A DNA stretch of 64,000 nt from Todiramphus chloris collaris. Taxonomy: Eukaryota > Chordata > Aves > Coraciiformes > Alcedinidae. The DNA is taken from the NCBI GenBank assembly GCA_025345505.1, contig JANVCC010000022.1, positions 30,577,213 to 30,641,212 on the forward strand. The letters run 5' to 3'. The first letter of the stretch is position 1. Each line of letters opens with the position of its first letter. Below the pieces are notes generated by a model. The model was not told the DNA's origin. It was given only the letters and a program-made list of their open reading frames with translations, and did no database searches. Positions 47,302-60,459 of this stretch are shown here, one piece after another. The position numbers were made by a program, and so were the translations under genes.

Positions 47302-50300
47302 GTAAGCCCTAGAAAGGCTGCACGGGACAGGCTCGATGCAGCTGGTGTGTGCTGCCAATGCTGGCTGGGAGGCAGGAGTGCCTGGCCAGGCACGGAAGCT
47401 GGTTCATTCCTAGAAACTCAGATGGGGCTGGCCAAGGTAGCCTGGGGCAGGGCTTGCCTGGTGGAATATGTGGTTTTCCTGAGCCGTGATCTGGATGTGA
47501 GTTTTAGTGTGAAAGTGAAATGTGAGTGAAAGGAAAAGTTTTCCCTGGCCTTGGCTTTGACCTGAGGCTCGTTCAAGAAGGCTGGAGATTGATGGGCAGG
47601 GAGAAAAAGAAAGGGCTGTTTGGTCAAGATCTTCCTGTTTCATCAATAAACAGCTGAAATTTCTCACATCAAATTAATTGGAGAGAAAATGAGATGGGAT
47701 AAGTGGAAAGCACAGGTGATTAATTAATGGATGACTTTAGACCTTTCAGAAAAGTGCTCTCCTAACTCATGGTGAAGGGCCATCACGGGATTTAGTCAAC
47801 CATGGCTCAAACTGGTTCTTCATTCCAGAGTATTGCAAAAACCACCATACAGACCTGTGTTAATGGGCCTGCAGTGACTGGAGGAAGAGGAGGCAACTGT
47901 GCTCCTGGTGATGTTCCCACCATCCATGGCAGCCACCACCTCAGCTTCCCCCGGGACAGAAAAAACATCTGAGGATGTGTTAGAGATGGGAGTAGCACTG
48001 GAGGAGAGCTACAGTTAGGGATGGTTAATGGGCAGTTTTAGCCAGGGCTACACACACAGGAATAATCTCTTCTCTTTGTGTTGAATTTCTTTCCCTAGCT
48101 ACAAGAAACACTCTCTAGCACCAGCAGCTTAAACCTGGGGGTTCAGCTCCACGGCAAATACCACAGCTGCTGAATTTGGGATGGTACCAGACTCTGCATT
48201 TCATTATCACTACATTTGTTATTGTGATATAACTTTAAAATAGCATTCGAGAGACATTTATGGTCCCAGATGTTGACATATCTGGACAGGGTTCTGCATG
48301 TTGATAGCTGGATTTATGCTGGTCTTTCATGTTAATATGTGTGATAAACCTGTCATGTACAAGTAGATGTTGCAGAGCCTTTGCATTTCCCCAGCAATTC
48401 AGAAAAAACCACAAAGTTCCCAGTGAAGCTGGCTAAGCATGAACTGCGTCATTGCTTCCTTGTCAGAGCTGCCACTGTGCTTTGTAAAGAAGAGACCTTC
48501 ATTCATCTCTTGCAGAGCGCTTCCCAGAAAGACAAAAATGAGGGACGCTATTAAACGCTTTGCCTTGGGAAGGGCTCATGCAGCATTACAGAAATTACAT
48601 GGAGGAAAATGATTGCTTTGCTTAAAAGCTTTCCTTCCTCACCATCTGAGATGGTCAACAGGGAATGAAAGATGTTTCTTGATGAGATTTGAATCAAGGA
48701 GCTGCTGCGTCTTCTCAAGGTCTTTCCATGCTGTGTTTTACCAGCAGATCAACATTAACCTGCCCCTAGCACCTATGGATCAAAGGACTGCCAGGCTGCA
48801 GAGCAGCCGTGCTGCTGCTTCCCACTGTTAGCTGATCAAATCTCATCTCTTCGTTTTTAATGAATACTTTTAGCAGTTATGCTGCAGGGCTCAGTCAGAA
48901 TAGGTCCAAATTCAGGCCAAAACAAAGGACCTGAGACAATTGTAATCAACAAGATAAACAGTAAAACTCTCAAAAAACTTATTAAAACACTGGTTTAGTG
49001 TTTAATTAAAATTTTAATATGCTTGCAGAAAGTAAAAAACTAAACCAGCAAGTAGCAATTCAATCGGAGCAATGAGGAGCCGCAGTTGGAATCCAGCAGC
49101 ATGGCAACAGCCAGCCAAGCTGAAGACACAAAAATCAAGCAAGCATCACTTTTTAGATTATTTTTTTTGTTGTTGCATATATTGTTCGTTCTGCTTGGCC
49201 TGTCCTATTCAATCTACTCATGTGTGTAAGGAAAAGAAGCTAAACTGACTTGTGGAAGACACATACCCTTCCCAAGCTGCAGCTTGATTTTCCTCTTATT
49301 GCGGACTCCCAAGTTATCAGTCAGTCCCCTGAGTCCCACGTGCTGATCTTCCCCGAAGTCACTCAGACTCAGTAGTCACTCAATGACTTTGCCAGCCCTT
49401 AGCACCTTGCTTATTCCTTCTCTATGCAGCCTCTCTGCTGCCAGCACCAGTGTGTCTTTCTGGGGGTTGTCCTGGCTAATGTTACCTGCTTTCCTGCAGC
49501 CAGAAAAGCTTTTTGCCCATGGGACTACTTACTATGTCTGGGCAGAAATCATGCAAAGCCAAATATCCGGGTGGTAACAGGGCATCTGCCCTGCCTTGCT
49601 TTGGCTCTGACTTCTTGTCATAGACTGGTATGGCCCAATGCGTTTCCTGTAGGCAGATCTGTTCAGAAGCACTGGGGCAACCCAGCATCTCCACATACTC
49701 CTCCAGTCTATCCTGTGCTCAGTTAGCTGCCCACAGTCAGCCCTGGTGTTGTGCCATGTCAAGCTGCAGGGACATCTGGACCAAAGCATTGCTGTTACCA
49801 GCCATGGGCTGTCTGTTTCTGCTGCCTGTGGCCCCAGCCTGCTTTAGTTGGCCTTTATTTATACATTATTTATGATCATCCTGCTCCTTCCAGTCTCCCC
49901 TCTATGCTGATGCTCTGAAACCCTCCTCTGCCAGTCAGTTTGTGAGTCTTTCTCTTCTAGAGAAGTTGGAGAAACCCACTCAGGTTGTTTTCATCACAGC
50001 ACTAGCATGTGGTCAGTGGACTGCATCTGCAACCAAAGATCTCCCGTGAGCGTGGACGTGGCAGCTGCTGGAATGTGGCTGGCTTCTCTGCCAGCAGTGC
50101 CACCACAGAGACTGCTGGTGTCAGTGGGACCGACTCTCTTGTCTTCCCAGGCTTGATCTGGATGTTTTAAAAGCCACTGTCAATGTTTTTCTGGGAGACA
50201 TGTTATTACTGTGGTGCTGCAGACTTCAGCTTCTGAATTTGCTGGACAAGGAGCAGCAGGCTGCATGCCTGGGCAGAGCAGCTCCTCCCAACACAGGGAC

Positions 50301-52600
50301 TTGTGCTTCTCCATGGCAGGACATTTTCTGCTCTTTCTTCACCTCCTTGCCCAGCCCCAGTGATCAGGTCTCAAGTGACTGGCATTTCCCAGACCTCGCT
50401 GTGTTGGTCTAAGGGGGGGTCAGCACTCTCCCACTCTGTCCATCTTCATGAGCACCTTCCTGGAGACTCCTCAAATTCAAGTCCCTCACTCATCTAAAGA
50501 GCATATCCCTCATGAGACCAATGATTTGACATGTTGTCAAACCAGCCAGTCCCTTTGCAGGGATTAGCCAGCCTGGGTAATGTTTGCATTTCACCCTTTG
50601 CTATATGCTGGCTATGGCTTTACTTTTGGAGCTAGTGTCAGTGTTTTTTCTTTACTTTTTCCTCCTGAGCACCTGCACTCTATATAGAATTAATAAACAG
50701 CCTTGCCTATTTGCAGACAGATGATCCATCCATCTTCTACCAAAACATTGATAGTGCCATGAAGAATGCCTCTGCTGTAACGCTGCCAGTATAGCTCTTC
50801 ACATCCCTACCGGAGGACTTCTTTAGCCCTTCTTTGCACCATCCTTTTGTACATGCTGGTTAAAACCAAAGGGCTTGTGCCTCATTTCTCATAGCCCACA
50901 GCTCTCTTTAAGCTTCTGTAATGCAGGCTCCAAGTTCCCTCTTCTGTTTGAGCTGAAAACTATTAAAAGCTGTTGAGTGCTTCAGAACCAGCGGGTTTTT
51001 GTCTAGCAAAGTTTTGTGGGGCTCTTTTTGTTTGTTTGGGTTTTTGTTTGTTTTGGTTTTGTTTGTTTGTTTGTGTTTTTGTTTTTGTTTGGTTGGGGTT
51101 GGTTTTGGGGTTTTTTCCTTTTTTTTTTTTTTACTGTGTTCACATCCATCAATTACAGCTATGGAGTGAAACACTGCTCCAGTCTTCTCCTATCAACTCT
51201 CACTCTTCTGGAGAAGGTTGGGCCTTTAGCTTTTCCATAAAAACTTTTTCTTTAGTCCCTTTAGTCCTAATGCTGTTCATTGTTCACCATCCCTTGAAGC
51301 CTGGGATTTGGGCTCCTTCCTTTGGGCTTTTGCTTCCATCTGCTCAGCATTTCTTAGCTGGTGTCACAGTATTACACTTCCTAGGGCCCACTGACCTACT
51401 GGGCTGAGAAGAAGTGGAGACATCATCCCAGTGGTTTTAAAAGACGCACACACACCAAATCTGTTAAACTCTGGAAGTTGTGAGCCATTTTTCATCTTGT
51501 TGAAGGAAGAGCAGGCAGTTTTCCATATAAAAGTGTGCTCTCATGCCTACTGTATCCTGCTCTGGTTGAGAGGGGATGCTGCCAAGTCAGAGCAGCTCTG
51601 CCACCCCCAGCACTTTGCTCCTACTTCCTCTGGCTCTGCATTTCCTGGCTTGGAGTCATCTGAACTGGAGCTCTCCTTGGTGCCTCTCTCACAATAGTGA
51701 TATTCTCTCTGAGGGAGCCATTGCCTCCAACAAATTATTTGACCAGTCTTATGATGTTACTTTTGGTGACACCCATCATGAGGTTTATTTTGCCTTTTCA
51801 ATCTCCACTATTATTCCAGGTTTCTGCTGTAGTTTCTCTTGATTCAGACTGTCAAGCTCTTGCCAATTTTGTCCTCCTTGTCATGGCTTCCTATTATCAA
51901 TTCTGTGCTTGGAGTCCAAGTGCCCTTCATGCCACAGATCTGCAAGCTAAGTAAACTTAGCAAACTATTAGGGCAGCTCTTGTGTCCATCAAACACTAGG
52001 ATTAAATTAGGTCCTTTTGATAAACTGAGCTGATGGGCCGATTTGGATTGTGCATGTGATGTTATGAGCCTCATGGGGTTTACGATTAAAAGACAAAAGA
52101 GAATGCAATTATTTAGAGAGCTACTGGGAGATTGCTGTAACTCACTAGTCCCTCCTTTATCAGAACAAAAGAAGAACTCAATTCTGCAAGGTGGCAGGCA
52201 GCTCCTGGGAAGTGTCTGGGAGCCTCCTGTTGCTGGGGAAGGTGTGAGTCGTGTTTGTCGCACGGAGGTTTTGATGTGTGTGATAATGCTGTGGGAGGTG
52301 GTGGAGCAGAGAAAATGTCACTCTGACCATTTCTGTCCCCAAGGCATTTGCTCCCAGAGTGAAACCTTTCGCACAAGTGGCTTCTTTATTTCTTTCTACC
52401 ATTGCTTGGGGTTTTTTTCCCCCTTAAATTACAATTGTCTTTGTAGCAAGGTAGAACTCATCTGGGTTTCATTGCTGGACTCTTAATCAAATCCTGACCT
52501 GCACAGAGAGCTCAGTGCAATCTAGGCTGACTTCCTGCATCAATTCCTCAAGCCTGGGGTTGGATCCTGACCCAGTAGGAGGCTCTCTGTTGGCTTAGGC
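47302..52600. other. Intergenic sequence, no gene recognised
   Basis: Only short, unrelated open frames are present on both strands. Apart from the low-complexity tract near 51 kb there is no element I can name. No immunoglobulin-domain exon of ILDR1 (the mammalian downstream neighbour) was seen. Confidence 0.45.
51022..51133. repeat. (GTTT)n-like low-complexity tract
   Basis: An imperfect GTTT/GGTTTT repeat about 110 bp long, ending in a 14-base T run. It accounts for the overlapping repetitive open frames on both strands here (FGFVCLFVFLFL and the like), which are not genes. Confidence 0.88.
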
Positions 52601-53909
52601 TCTGCATCAAGCCCTGAAGATGAGAAATGTCTGACTGGACACAAAAACAATTTTGCCTGTTTTTTTTCTCTCAGGTTACTGAGTCAGAGCTGGATGGCAT
52701 ATGTAATTATAGTAGGGCTATTCTTCTCTCCTTTTTTATAAAGGAACATTCATGCTGCATTTTAATTACAACATTTAGAATAGCTCAAGCTCAAATTGAT
52801 CTTGTTTTTCAGCCAGGAAGCTTGTTTTTCATCTATTATAATAATAAATGTGCTATTGATAATAGTTTAGGTGCAATACAGCAAAGCTATGTGTTATGCA
52901 TCAGCTCTGGAGGGCCAAAATTTTCTTCTTATCCATTATTGATATGACAGTTTGCAAATATTTAACAAACAAATTACCAGATTTTCCTTGTTGCCCTCTT
53001 AGTTTGCAATCTCAGTCTTTTTGACAGCTGAATTCAGGATTAATGATGATCTTGTTTAAGGCAATTGTTTGCTAGCAGGTTTATTCTCTGAACCTACAAG
53101 TGCAATAGGAAAACTAGCATTGGCACTTTGAATTAAATCTCATCCTCAAAGAAATTTTTTTAGCTTTATTCCTTCCAATTCTCCTAAGTAGAAATCAGAT
53201 TTGCCTGGTAAAGTGCTTAGACCTGTTATTAATTTCTTAGTTTATATAGTCATTTTAAATATAGAAGCTTAACGTGACAGGCTGGCAAAAGAGCTGTTTT
53301 TCTCTCCCAACTTAGAGCTTGCTGGGTCTCTTCAGATTCGAAGTGCTTTAATAGAGAGGTTCTCTCTGAGCAAAAGCATGGGAGCAAGGAGACCACCTTG
53401 AGACTCCATAGAAAAGAGAGATCCAGAAGGACATGAAGAATTTGGTCCTTGGTAAAGCACTGGAGGCAGTACTGGGAATCATTCAGTCCAGATGCTAGGA
53501 CTGTAGCAGCTTCCTTTCCACCTGCTCCAGGTCTGAGCAGAGGGTAAAGGGTATGGAAAGGACTAAATCACCATTGCCTCTTTTGGAAGGTTGTTTCTGG
53601 AGTAGATGGTTGTAGATGAAGCAAGGAGGTTGCTACACACCATGAGAAAGCCTGATGCATCCCCCCACAGAGGGATCAGGGGCATCTCACGGGGGAAAAC
53701 GCAGCACCAGAATAGAGGCTCAAAGAAAGCATGAAGCATCCCCTTCAGAGCACGTACTGGGCACTGGGCCATTTCTGCGCTGCGGTTTCTGACCGTGGGC
53801 TTTGCATACACAATACAAGAATTCACTAGTGTGTGAGCCAGGCTTTGGAGATGGGTTCCTGGGAGAATAGCATTTGAAAACCACAGATGATTAAAAGGTA
53901 ACACATTTA

Positions 53910-54037
53910 AGGGGGTTTTTTTATTGTTATTGTTTGGGTTTTTTGGTTGTTTGCTTTTTGGGTTTGGGAAGCTGGATGCCACAGTGAAGTTTTTCCACAA
54001 TTAACGTGGCCACATTTTTTTGTTTGTTTGTTTGTTT
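53910..54037. repeat. T/G-rich low-complexity tracts
   Basis: A GGGGTTTTTTTATTGTTATTG-like stretch (53911-53970) and a (TTTG)5 run (54017-54037), separated by ordinary sequence. Confidence 0.82.
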
Positions 54038-57000
54038 TAATTCAAGAAAATATGAGACTCTCCTTTAAAAAGGAGCCCCTAGGAGTTCTGAAATACCTAA
54101 CATCACACCAGCAAAAATGACTAAAGTTGGCAACTCTGAGAGTCGTGTGTCACGTTGGTCTTAAGCAAAAATAAGCCAAATCAAACAAGACAATGGAATA
54201 GAATAAGAGCAGGCAAGCACCACAGCTTGGCTTGAAATAATGTCTCAATAGAGAGTGTTTGTTCATTATTTTTTAATTGATAAGCAGTAAAACCACAAAC
54301 ACTGAATACAGTTTGCAGGTGCCCTCAACTATTTGCCCATCCCTGTCTGCAATGTAAGCATTCATTGCTTGGAGCTAGAGGTGACCAGCATGGAGCAGCA
54401 GGGAGGGGGCACAGCTCGGTATTTCAGCATGTCTGCCCGTGTGCTTTCAATCCTGGAATAATCCCCATTCTATGGACATTTTAACCTGGTATTTAAGCCT
54501 TCATCTCACTTCTTTTTAAGGCTTGCTTAACACTGTTCCAACTGATTGATGCAGCATCAATCACAGTAATGTGCCAGCTGTGATGTTTCTGTTAATAAAT
54601 ACCAAGGAGCTGAGTGGCTCAGGGTCGTGAGCTGAGCATGGGCATTTTCTCTGAGGGACACGGGGTATTTGCTGACCACAGCAGCTTACAGAAGTGGGGA
54701 AGCAGCAAGAAACTGCCTGTCATTCGGTCACCAAGCATCTCACAGCTGGGGAATATGGCTATTGTGGTTACATTTTCAGCCCTCTTCTGGTGTTGGGGGT
54801 TAAAGCTTTGAGAAAAAACAGCCTTACATGCAAGTTGGTGAAGTGCAGCTACCAGCTGGACACACCAAGGGTAAACTGGCTCCAATTACCTGCTTTGCTT
54901 ACACCAACTGCCACATATTACAAATCAAACCAGCCACAAGGAACCAAACTATTAAGCTGCTTTCTCATAATCATTAATTATGAAGATACCATCACTCATG
55001 TTTGTGATGTATGAAGTGTCCTGTGATAACTGATTTATTTTTTTTTAGTTCAATGAACTGTGATGGTGAGGCTGTGAACAGCATTGGCAAGCAGTTCCTG
55101 CAGGGAACTGCTTCTGCATGTCTGAGCTGGTGAAACCCCCTTTTCGTGACACAAAGCCAGCACAGTGACCTCGTGGGTGCAGAATTTCATTTGTGTCATG
55201 TCTGTCCCCCCCACTCCCATCCTCCTGGCCACCGTGCCCAGTCTCTGTGAAAAGCCTGAGCCAAAAGTGTCCTGCTTATATTGTCTGCTGAGTATTTGAT
55301 ACCCTGAGAGTCGACTTAAGGAGGAGCTTTCAGGCCAAGAGTGTAACCCCAAAGACTTTCTCCAGCATGTTGGACACCCCAAAACTTTGCTGTGATACAT
55401 CAGTCTGGGTACTAATTTCTCCTCTCCTGCTTTGGCATCTCTAACGTGTTTATTCTCAGTGTGGCTGCGCAGTGAGAGAGGATCTTATCCCCTTCCCAGG
55501 GCAAAGGTAGCAGGTCTGGGGCAAACCCTGAAGGTGTCCCCAAATTCTTGCTGGCATTTGGCCCTCCTTACATGTCTGCTCTTTCCACTTGCTGGGAAGG
55601 GCAGCAAAATGAGTCAGAAGAGGAAAAGCCTTCCAAAGTTGCTCATCCCAGCAGGGCCTTGCTGCCCAGGCTGGCCATGGTCTGGAGACAGGGTTACCAA
55701 TGGGACTTGCTACCAGAGCATCTGGGACAGTCTTGCACCATTTTCTCCTGTAACTGCTTTCCAGACAGATGTCTTCCAGCCGGTCAGTCTTCTCAGATGT
55801 GCACATGAGTCCATGCGTGTGATCAAATCCCTGATAGATGCTCTGCAGCCATCTGGATATAAGGAAGAAATGACACATCTCCCCCCCACCACAACCACAC
55901 CTTCCGTGAGATATTGATGAATGAGATCTTTATTGGCTGCTGGGCTAATTAAATAGAAGTTGCATCAGCTTCTGGCTGACAGGCTGTAATTGCTCCTGAG
56001 CAGATTTTGAGAGGCCCAGATGAATAGGAAAATAAAAGGAAAGACTGTGGATTGAATCCGAGGATGTATCCAACTGCATCGTGCTTCAGATGAACTGGAA
56101 GTTTGCCCCACCTTTCCCTGAGGAACAGGGACAAGGGCAGGCAGATGCTGTCAGAAAAAACAAAATTAACATAGATAACAAAAAGGAGATAACAGTAGCC
56201 CAGTTTTAGACAAGAATTTCTAAAGTCTTCTCTTTGGCTCAGTCTCTAGCCTTGGCCTCAAGTAGCCAGCACTGATTGCTCTGTGCTCCTGTTTCCCATC
56301 CGCCAGGCAGGACTAACAATGCCTGCTGCCAAGGCCGAAGTCTCTCGGATGCTCTGGCACCACATGAGTTCCTGAGCCTGGATTTTTTTTTTCCCTCCTG
56401 TTGCCCTGAAGTTCAAGGACTGCAAAAGGGGCGTCAGGCACCCAGCAGTCCCTGCAGCTGAGCCCAGCCCCACTGCAGGCCTGCTGAGGGCTTAGGAGAA
56501 GGATGCTCCCCTCCAGCGACAAGGATGTTGGGACTTTGAACCTGGCCCTTTGTGGTGCGCAGTCCTTTGAAGACAAGAGGTGCTGTATGTGTGAGACACT
56601 GTGTGCTGGCTGCCAGCAAAGGGTGCAAAGCCCTCTTGGCCTCTGCTGCCATCCCCCATACTTCTCTCCTTCAGACTCCTGCCTGAATCTCCAAATGGGG
56701 AGCGTGGATGGGTCAGGAGAGTCATTAACAGCAGAAGTTGCTGGGTACCCCAGTTTCAGGTTGGTCCAGGAGAGAGCTGAACCTGGTACACTGTAGATCC
56801 TGGTATTTTAAAAATTACCTGAAATTAATGGCCATGCCCTTAGTGACTTGAGTTGTGCTGTGCTTTCCCCAGTGGACTCTATGGGCTGTATCTGGGCACA
56901 TCCAGCCTAAGAAGCTTGTCCCATATTTAATTTATGGGGTGATGAATGAGTTCTTAGCATACAATGCATTTAATTCCATTTTGGCCTGATTTATGATGTG

Positions 57001-57074
57001 ATGTGAACTGCATGTGAAGTTCTTAATTCAGTAGGTGGTGACTCTGATTCAGTATATGGACTGTGACAGAAGAG

Positions 57075-57137
57075 GTGATAAATTTGATTCCAAAGGTGAT
57101 GCATCAATTTCAATGTGAAGTGCGTCAAATTTATCAC
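57075..57137. repeat. Perfect 13-bp inverted repeat with 37-nt loop
   Basis: GTGATAAATTTGA at 57075-57087 is matched exactly by its reverse complement TCAAATTTATCAC at 57125-57137. The surrounding 160 bp also repeats the theme GATT(T)CAGTATRTG (near 57047 and 57150). It could be a cruciform-forming element or the relic of a palindromic repeat; no family was recognised. Confidence 0.75.
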
Positions 57138-60059
57138 ATGGCACATTGATTTCAGTATGTAACACCCCAGAGATGGCAGTACCAGCCTGGTTAAGTGGGT
57201 TACCTTCACTGCATCATGAGTGGTCTCCATGTCCACCATCTCCCCAGAGGAAAATGACCTTTGCTGTTGGTCTTTTGTTTATTTGACCTTGCAGAACTTG
57301 AAGAAAAGCAGTAAAATGGCCTGTTAGGTGCTGCTCAAAATATTTGTCTTCAATTTAATACCTATTCCAGGTAAGGACTTCTGATATCCCTCTTAATTTC
57401 AGGTCTCAGAAAGATGCCACCATGCCTGGGAATCTCAGCATCAAGCAAAAAAATTTGCCTCCATTTGGGTTCATTTCATGACTCGGTATCTTTGCTTTTA
57501 ACAAAATGTCAGGCTAATCCACGTTGCTGAATGAGGATGTGGAATTTGAGTCCAGGAGAGAAACTTTAACACTGGGCTCTCTCACATCTGTAACCTTTGA
57601 AGAATATTTTAAAAGCCCCAAACATCTGGAGAAGACATCTCCTCTTCTCCCACGCTCCACGCTGGAGATGATTTTGGGATAAGATTTCCTGGCTGAAATA
57701 AAACCACAGCTTGATTAGGGGATCCTAATGGCATTCGAGCAGCAGCCGTTTGGGCTGAAGGGACTTGATGCACGCAAATAGGACAGCCCAGGGGGTGCTG
57801 GGCACAGAGAGTGCTCCGGGTGCCTGTGGTACCCAACCCCTTCCCCATCCCCCTGCCCCATTAACACCAGTGCCACAGAATCCATCCCCAGAACGGCAGT
57901 GTGGCAAGTTACTAACGCAGCTGAGTAAAACGTGAGAGGGCTGATGAAGGGATTTGGTGACAAGCTGAGCGGGAAGTAATTACTTTTCTCCTCTCCTGCT
58001 CTCCCTGCCACAGCCGCTGCGGCAGCGAGGATAAATGCAGTATATTAGCAACACTGAGTGGCAGATTCACTGAGCTGTAATTTATAACACTGTCCTCCCC
58101 AAAATCTCATTGGAGGGCATTATGAAGGTAGCTTTGTAAGAGGGGATAAAATGATGAGAGGGTCACTCTGGAAAAGCATTTGGAAACCCTCAGAAAAGGA
58201 GCTATTTTCTTCCCCCCAGGCCTGGTATGTCTCATTGGGCCGACCCAGCAAAGCTCTGAGAGAGGGTTAATGCTCATACACCAGATATTAAATTTAATCC
58301 AGTCAGAAGGAGCAGATGTTGATGTGCCAGGCCTGTCTGCCACCACGTCTAATGCATAAGGATGGCTGAAAAATCTTCCATCAAAATGTTTTGATTTTTC
58401 TTGAAGAAAAAAAATAGAAAACTTCTACTGGAACAAAAAACCCCAAACCCCTAAGGCAGAAAACTTATGGCTGAGAAAACTTTGTCTTCAGACTGTTGAT
58501 AAAGGGTTGCTGCTGTCAGGAGGGGTAAAGAGGAGGATGTTTTTCATCAGCCATGTTAATCTGATCCAGCATGCAGGCTTGTGCAGGCAGATAAAAGAAA
58601 CCAGATCCCGATACGCTAATGAGCCAAACTCTGTTGCAGTGTCCATCAAGGGCTCTGGTCTGGATGGAGAGGCAGGGCAGGGCTTCACTTATACACCCCC
58701 TAGTGAAAGGTGGCAAGCACTGGGGACAGGCATCAGGCTAAGGTGTCTCTGCTCTGCCTAGGGAGGTGTTTGCAGGCTTGGTCCATGCTTTGGGCTCCCA
58801 TAACCTCTACCACAAGAGGTGACACTGCTCCTGCTGCCAACAGCCCGGTTTCCAAAGGGACTGGGAGCTTTAACTGCACTCGCCAAAAGGTTTAATACAA
58901 CCCCACCTCGACATACTTTAAATGATTTTAGAAATACAAGAGAGATGAAATGCTAAACCCCACCCTTTCAACAGCAAAAACGCTCATGAATCTGAACTTC
59001 TACAACCTTCAGAACAACTTTCTTAATGATCAGGATAGGAACTGATGGGTCTGGGAAGTCACTGTGCTCTATCCTCCATTTCCCAAGCACCCCATTGAGG
59101 AGGTACGTGCTCATCTCAGGGATGCTCCCACTGCTGCCTTCCCACAGTGAATCTCAGTGGCTGAGCCTGCTGGGAGCTGGGACCAGGCGGTGGACAGCAA
59201 GGAGCATCCCAGCCAAATGGTGTGGCCTCTGCTTCTGCTTCCTGGCTGCGAGGCAGCTCACCAAGCCCCCAGCACATACCCTCCCACAGCACCATGCAGC
59301 CACCCTGCAGAGCTGCCCAGCTGCCAGAACACCTCTCAGTTATGGAGAGAGATGTAATTTATATCTTCATTTATTTGTTTTGCATGGAAGACAAGGTTGA
59401 TGATTTATAATGTTGAACAGCCATTTTCAGCTGAGTGCAGTATGTCACATAAATCAGTCACCTCTCCAGACCCTTAACCTGTTGCCAGGAACCAGCAGTT
59501 TTACAACTCTTTGTGTTATTCTGGGGGAACTCTGGAGCCAGAGTCTCAACTGGTGTAACTTGGCCTCACTCTCCAAATCCAGGTACTTTACATCTACAGC
59601 TACAGGATACTGCTATGAGCTACTGCAAGTATTGTCATACAAATAATTTAAAAATCTAATTTGTCCTAATTTTTACTGAAGAAGGTTTCATAAATTGCTT
59701 CTTGGTGTCTTGAAATACTTTTGATGGAACACTTATTTGTCTCAGGTCAAACTGTATGTCCCAAACAAATGCATCTGTCACTCTGAAATAACTCTGCCAA
59801 AGCACTAGCAGAAAGGAAGTTCCTCTCCAGTAGAACATACTCCAAAGGCTACTGGTCTCAGTTAGACAGGCCTTGTAGGGGCTCAATTTCCTCCTGTTCC
59901 AGCCTCAGCACCCTGCATGACTGAAGCTGTCAGTAGATGTCATATTTTTTGTTCAAACGCTTTGTTTATCATCAGCTTAACAACGGAGAGGCTGCTGGTA
60001 TTGCAGCCTCTTGGGATGGCTCCTATCTTCTCCTTGGTTCACTATTCTCAGCTATCTCT

Positions 60060-60081
60060 ATCCATCCATCCATCCATCCAT
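60060..60081. repeat. (ATCC)n tetranucleotide repeat
   Basis: Five TCCA units followed by TCATCATC. It lies a few hundred bases beyond the 3' end of the minus-strand CR1. Confidence 0.9.
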
Positions 60082-60459
60082 CATCATCTTTTATTTAAAG
60101 AGCAAGATCTTGGGGCAGGTACCGTCTTTCTTTTCTCTCTTTTGGCATGTTCCTTGAATGGCAGTTTTTTATTGACTTGAAAATACATACAAAGCATATT
60201 TCTGTACATGTTTGAAAGGATGTGGTTGAGCTAATGTCTTTCCAAGCAGCGTAAGGATGTGCCCTTATTTTTATTTTAAACTGCAGGTTTTCATTCCTGA
60301 TGACTAAAGAGAAATTTTTATGCCTTGTGAGCCTGTACTGGGCACCCACGTGGCTTCTCAACTGGGCAGACATCACCAATAGGGATTTCTGTACTCTTCT
60401 GCCATGAGGGAACCTTCACACCTCTAATGATCAGATGGCCACTCTGTGCTGTTGGATTT

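Larger units (their letters stand above)
52601..60459. other. Intergenic sequence with AT-rich, possibly conserved blocks
   Basis: No coding exon is recognised. Several stretches (about 52680-52960, 55905-56010, 57905-58100 and 58590-58640) are AT-rich, of high complexity, free of repeats, and contain TAATTA/ATTA cores. Such composition is common in conserved vertebrate enhancers, but I cannot test conservation. The 161-codon frame at 55432-55917 has no family resemblance. Confidence 0.35.

Noticed and set aside
50908-51407. Repetitive open frames rich in K/T/P/N or F/V/L on both strands
   Set aside because: They are translations of the GTTT-type low-complexity tract.
55432-55917. 161-codon open frame on the + strand, with an overlapping 140-codon frame on the minus strand
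   Set aside because: No family resemblance, no plausible splice or start context, and simultaneous open frames on both strands in moderately GC-rich DNA suggest chance.
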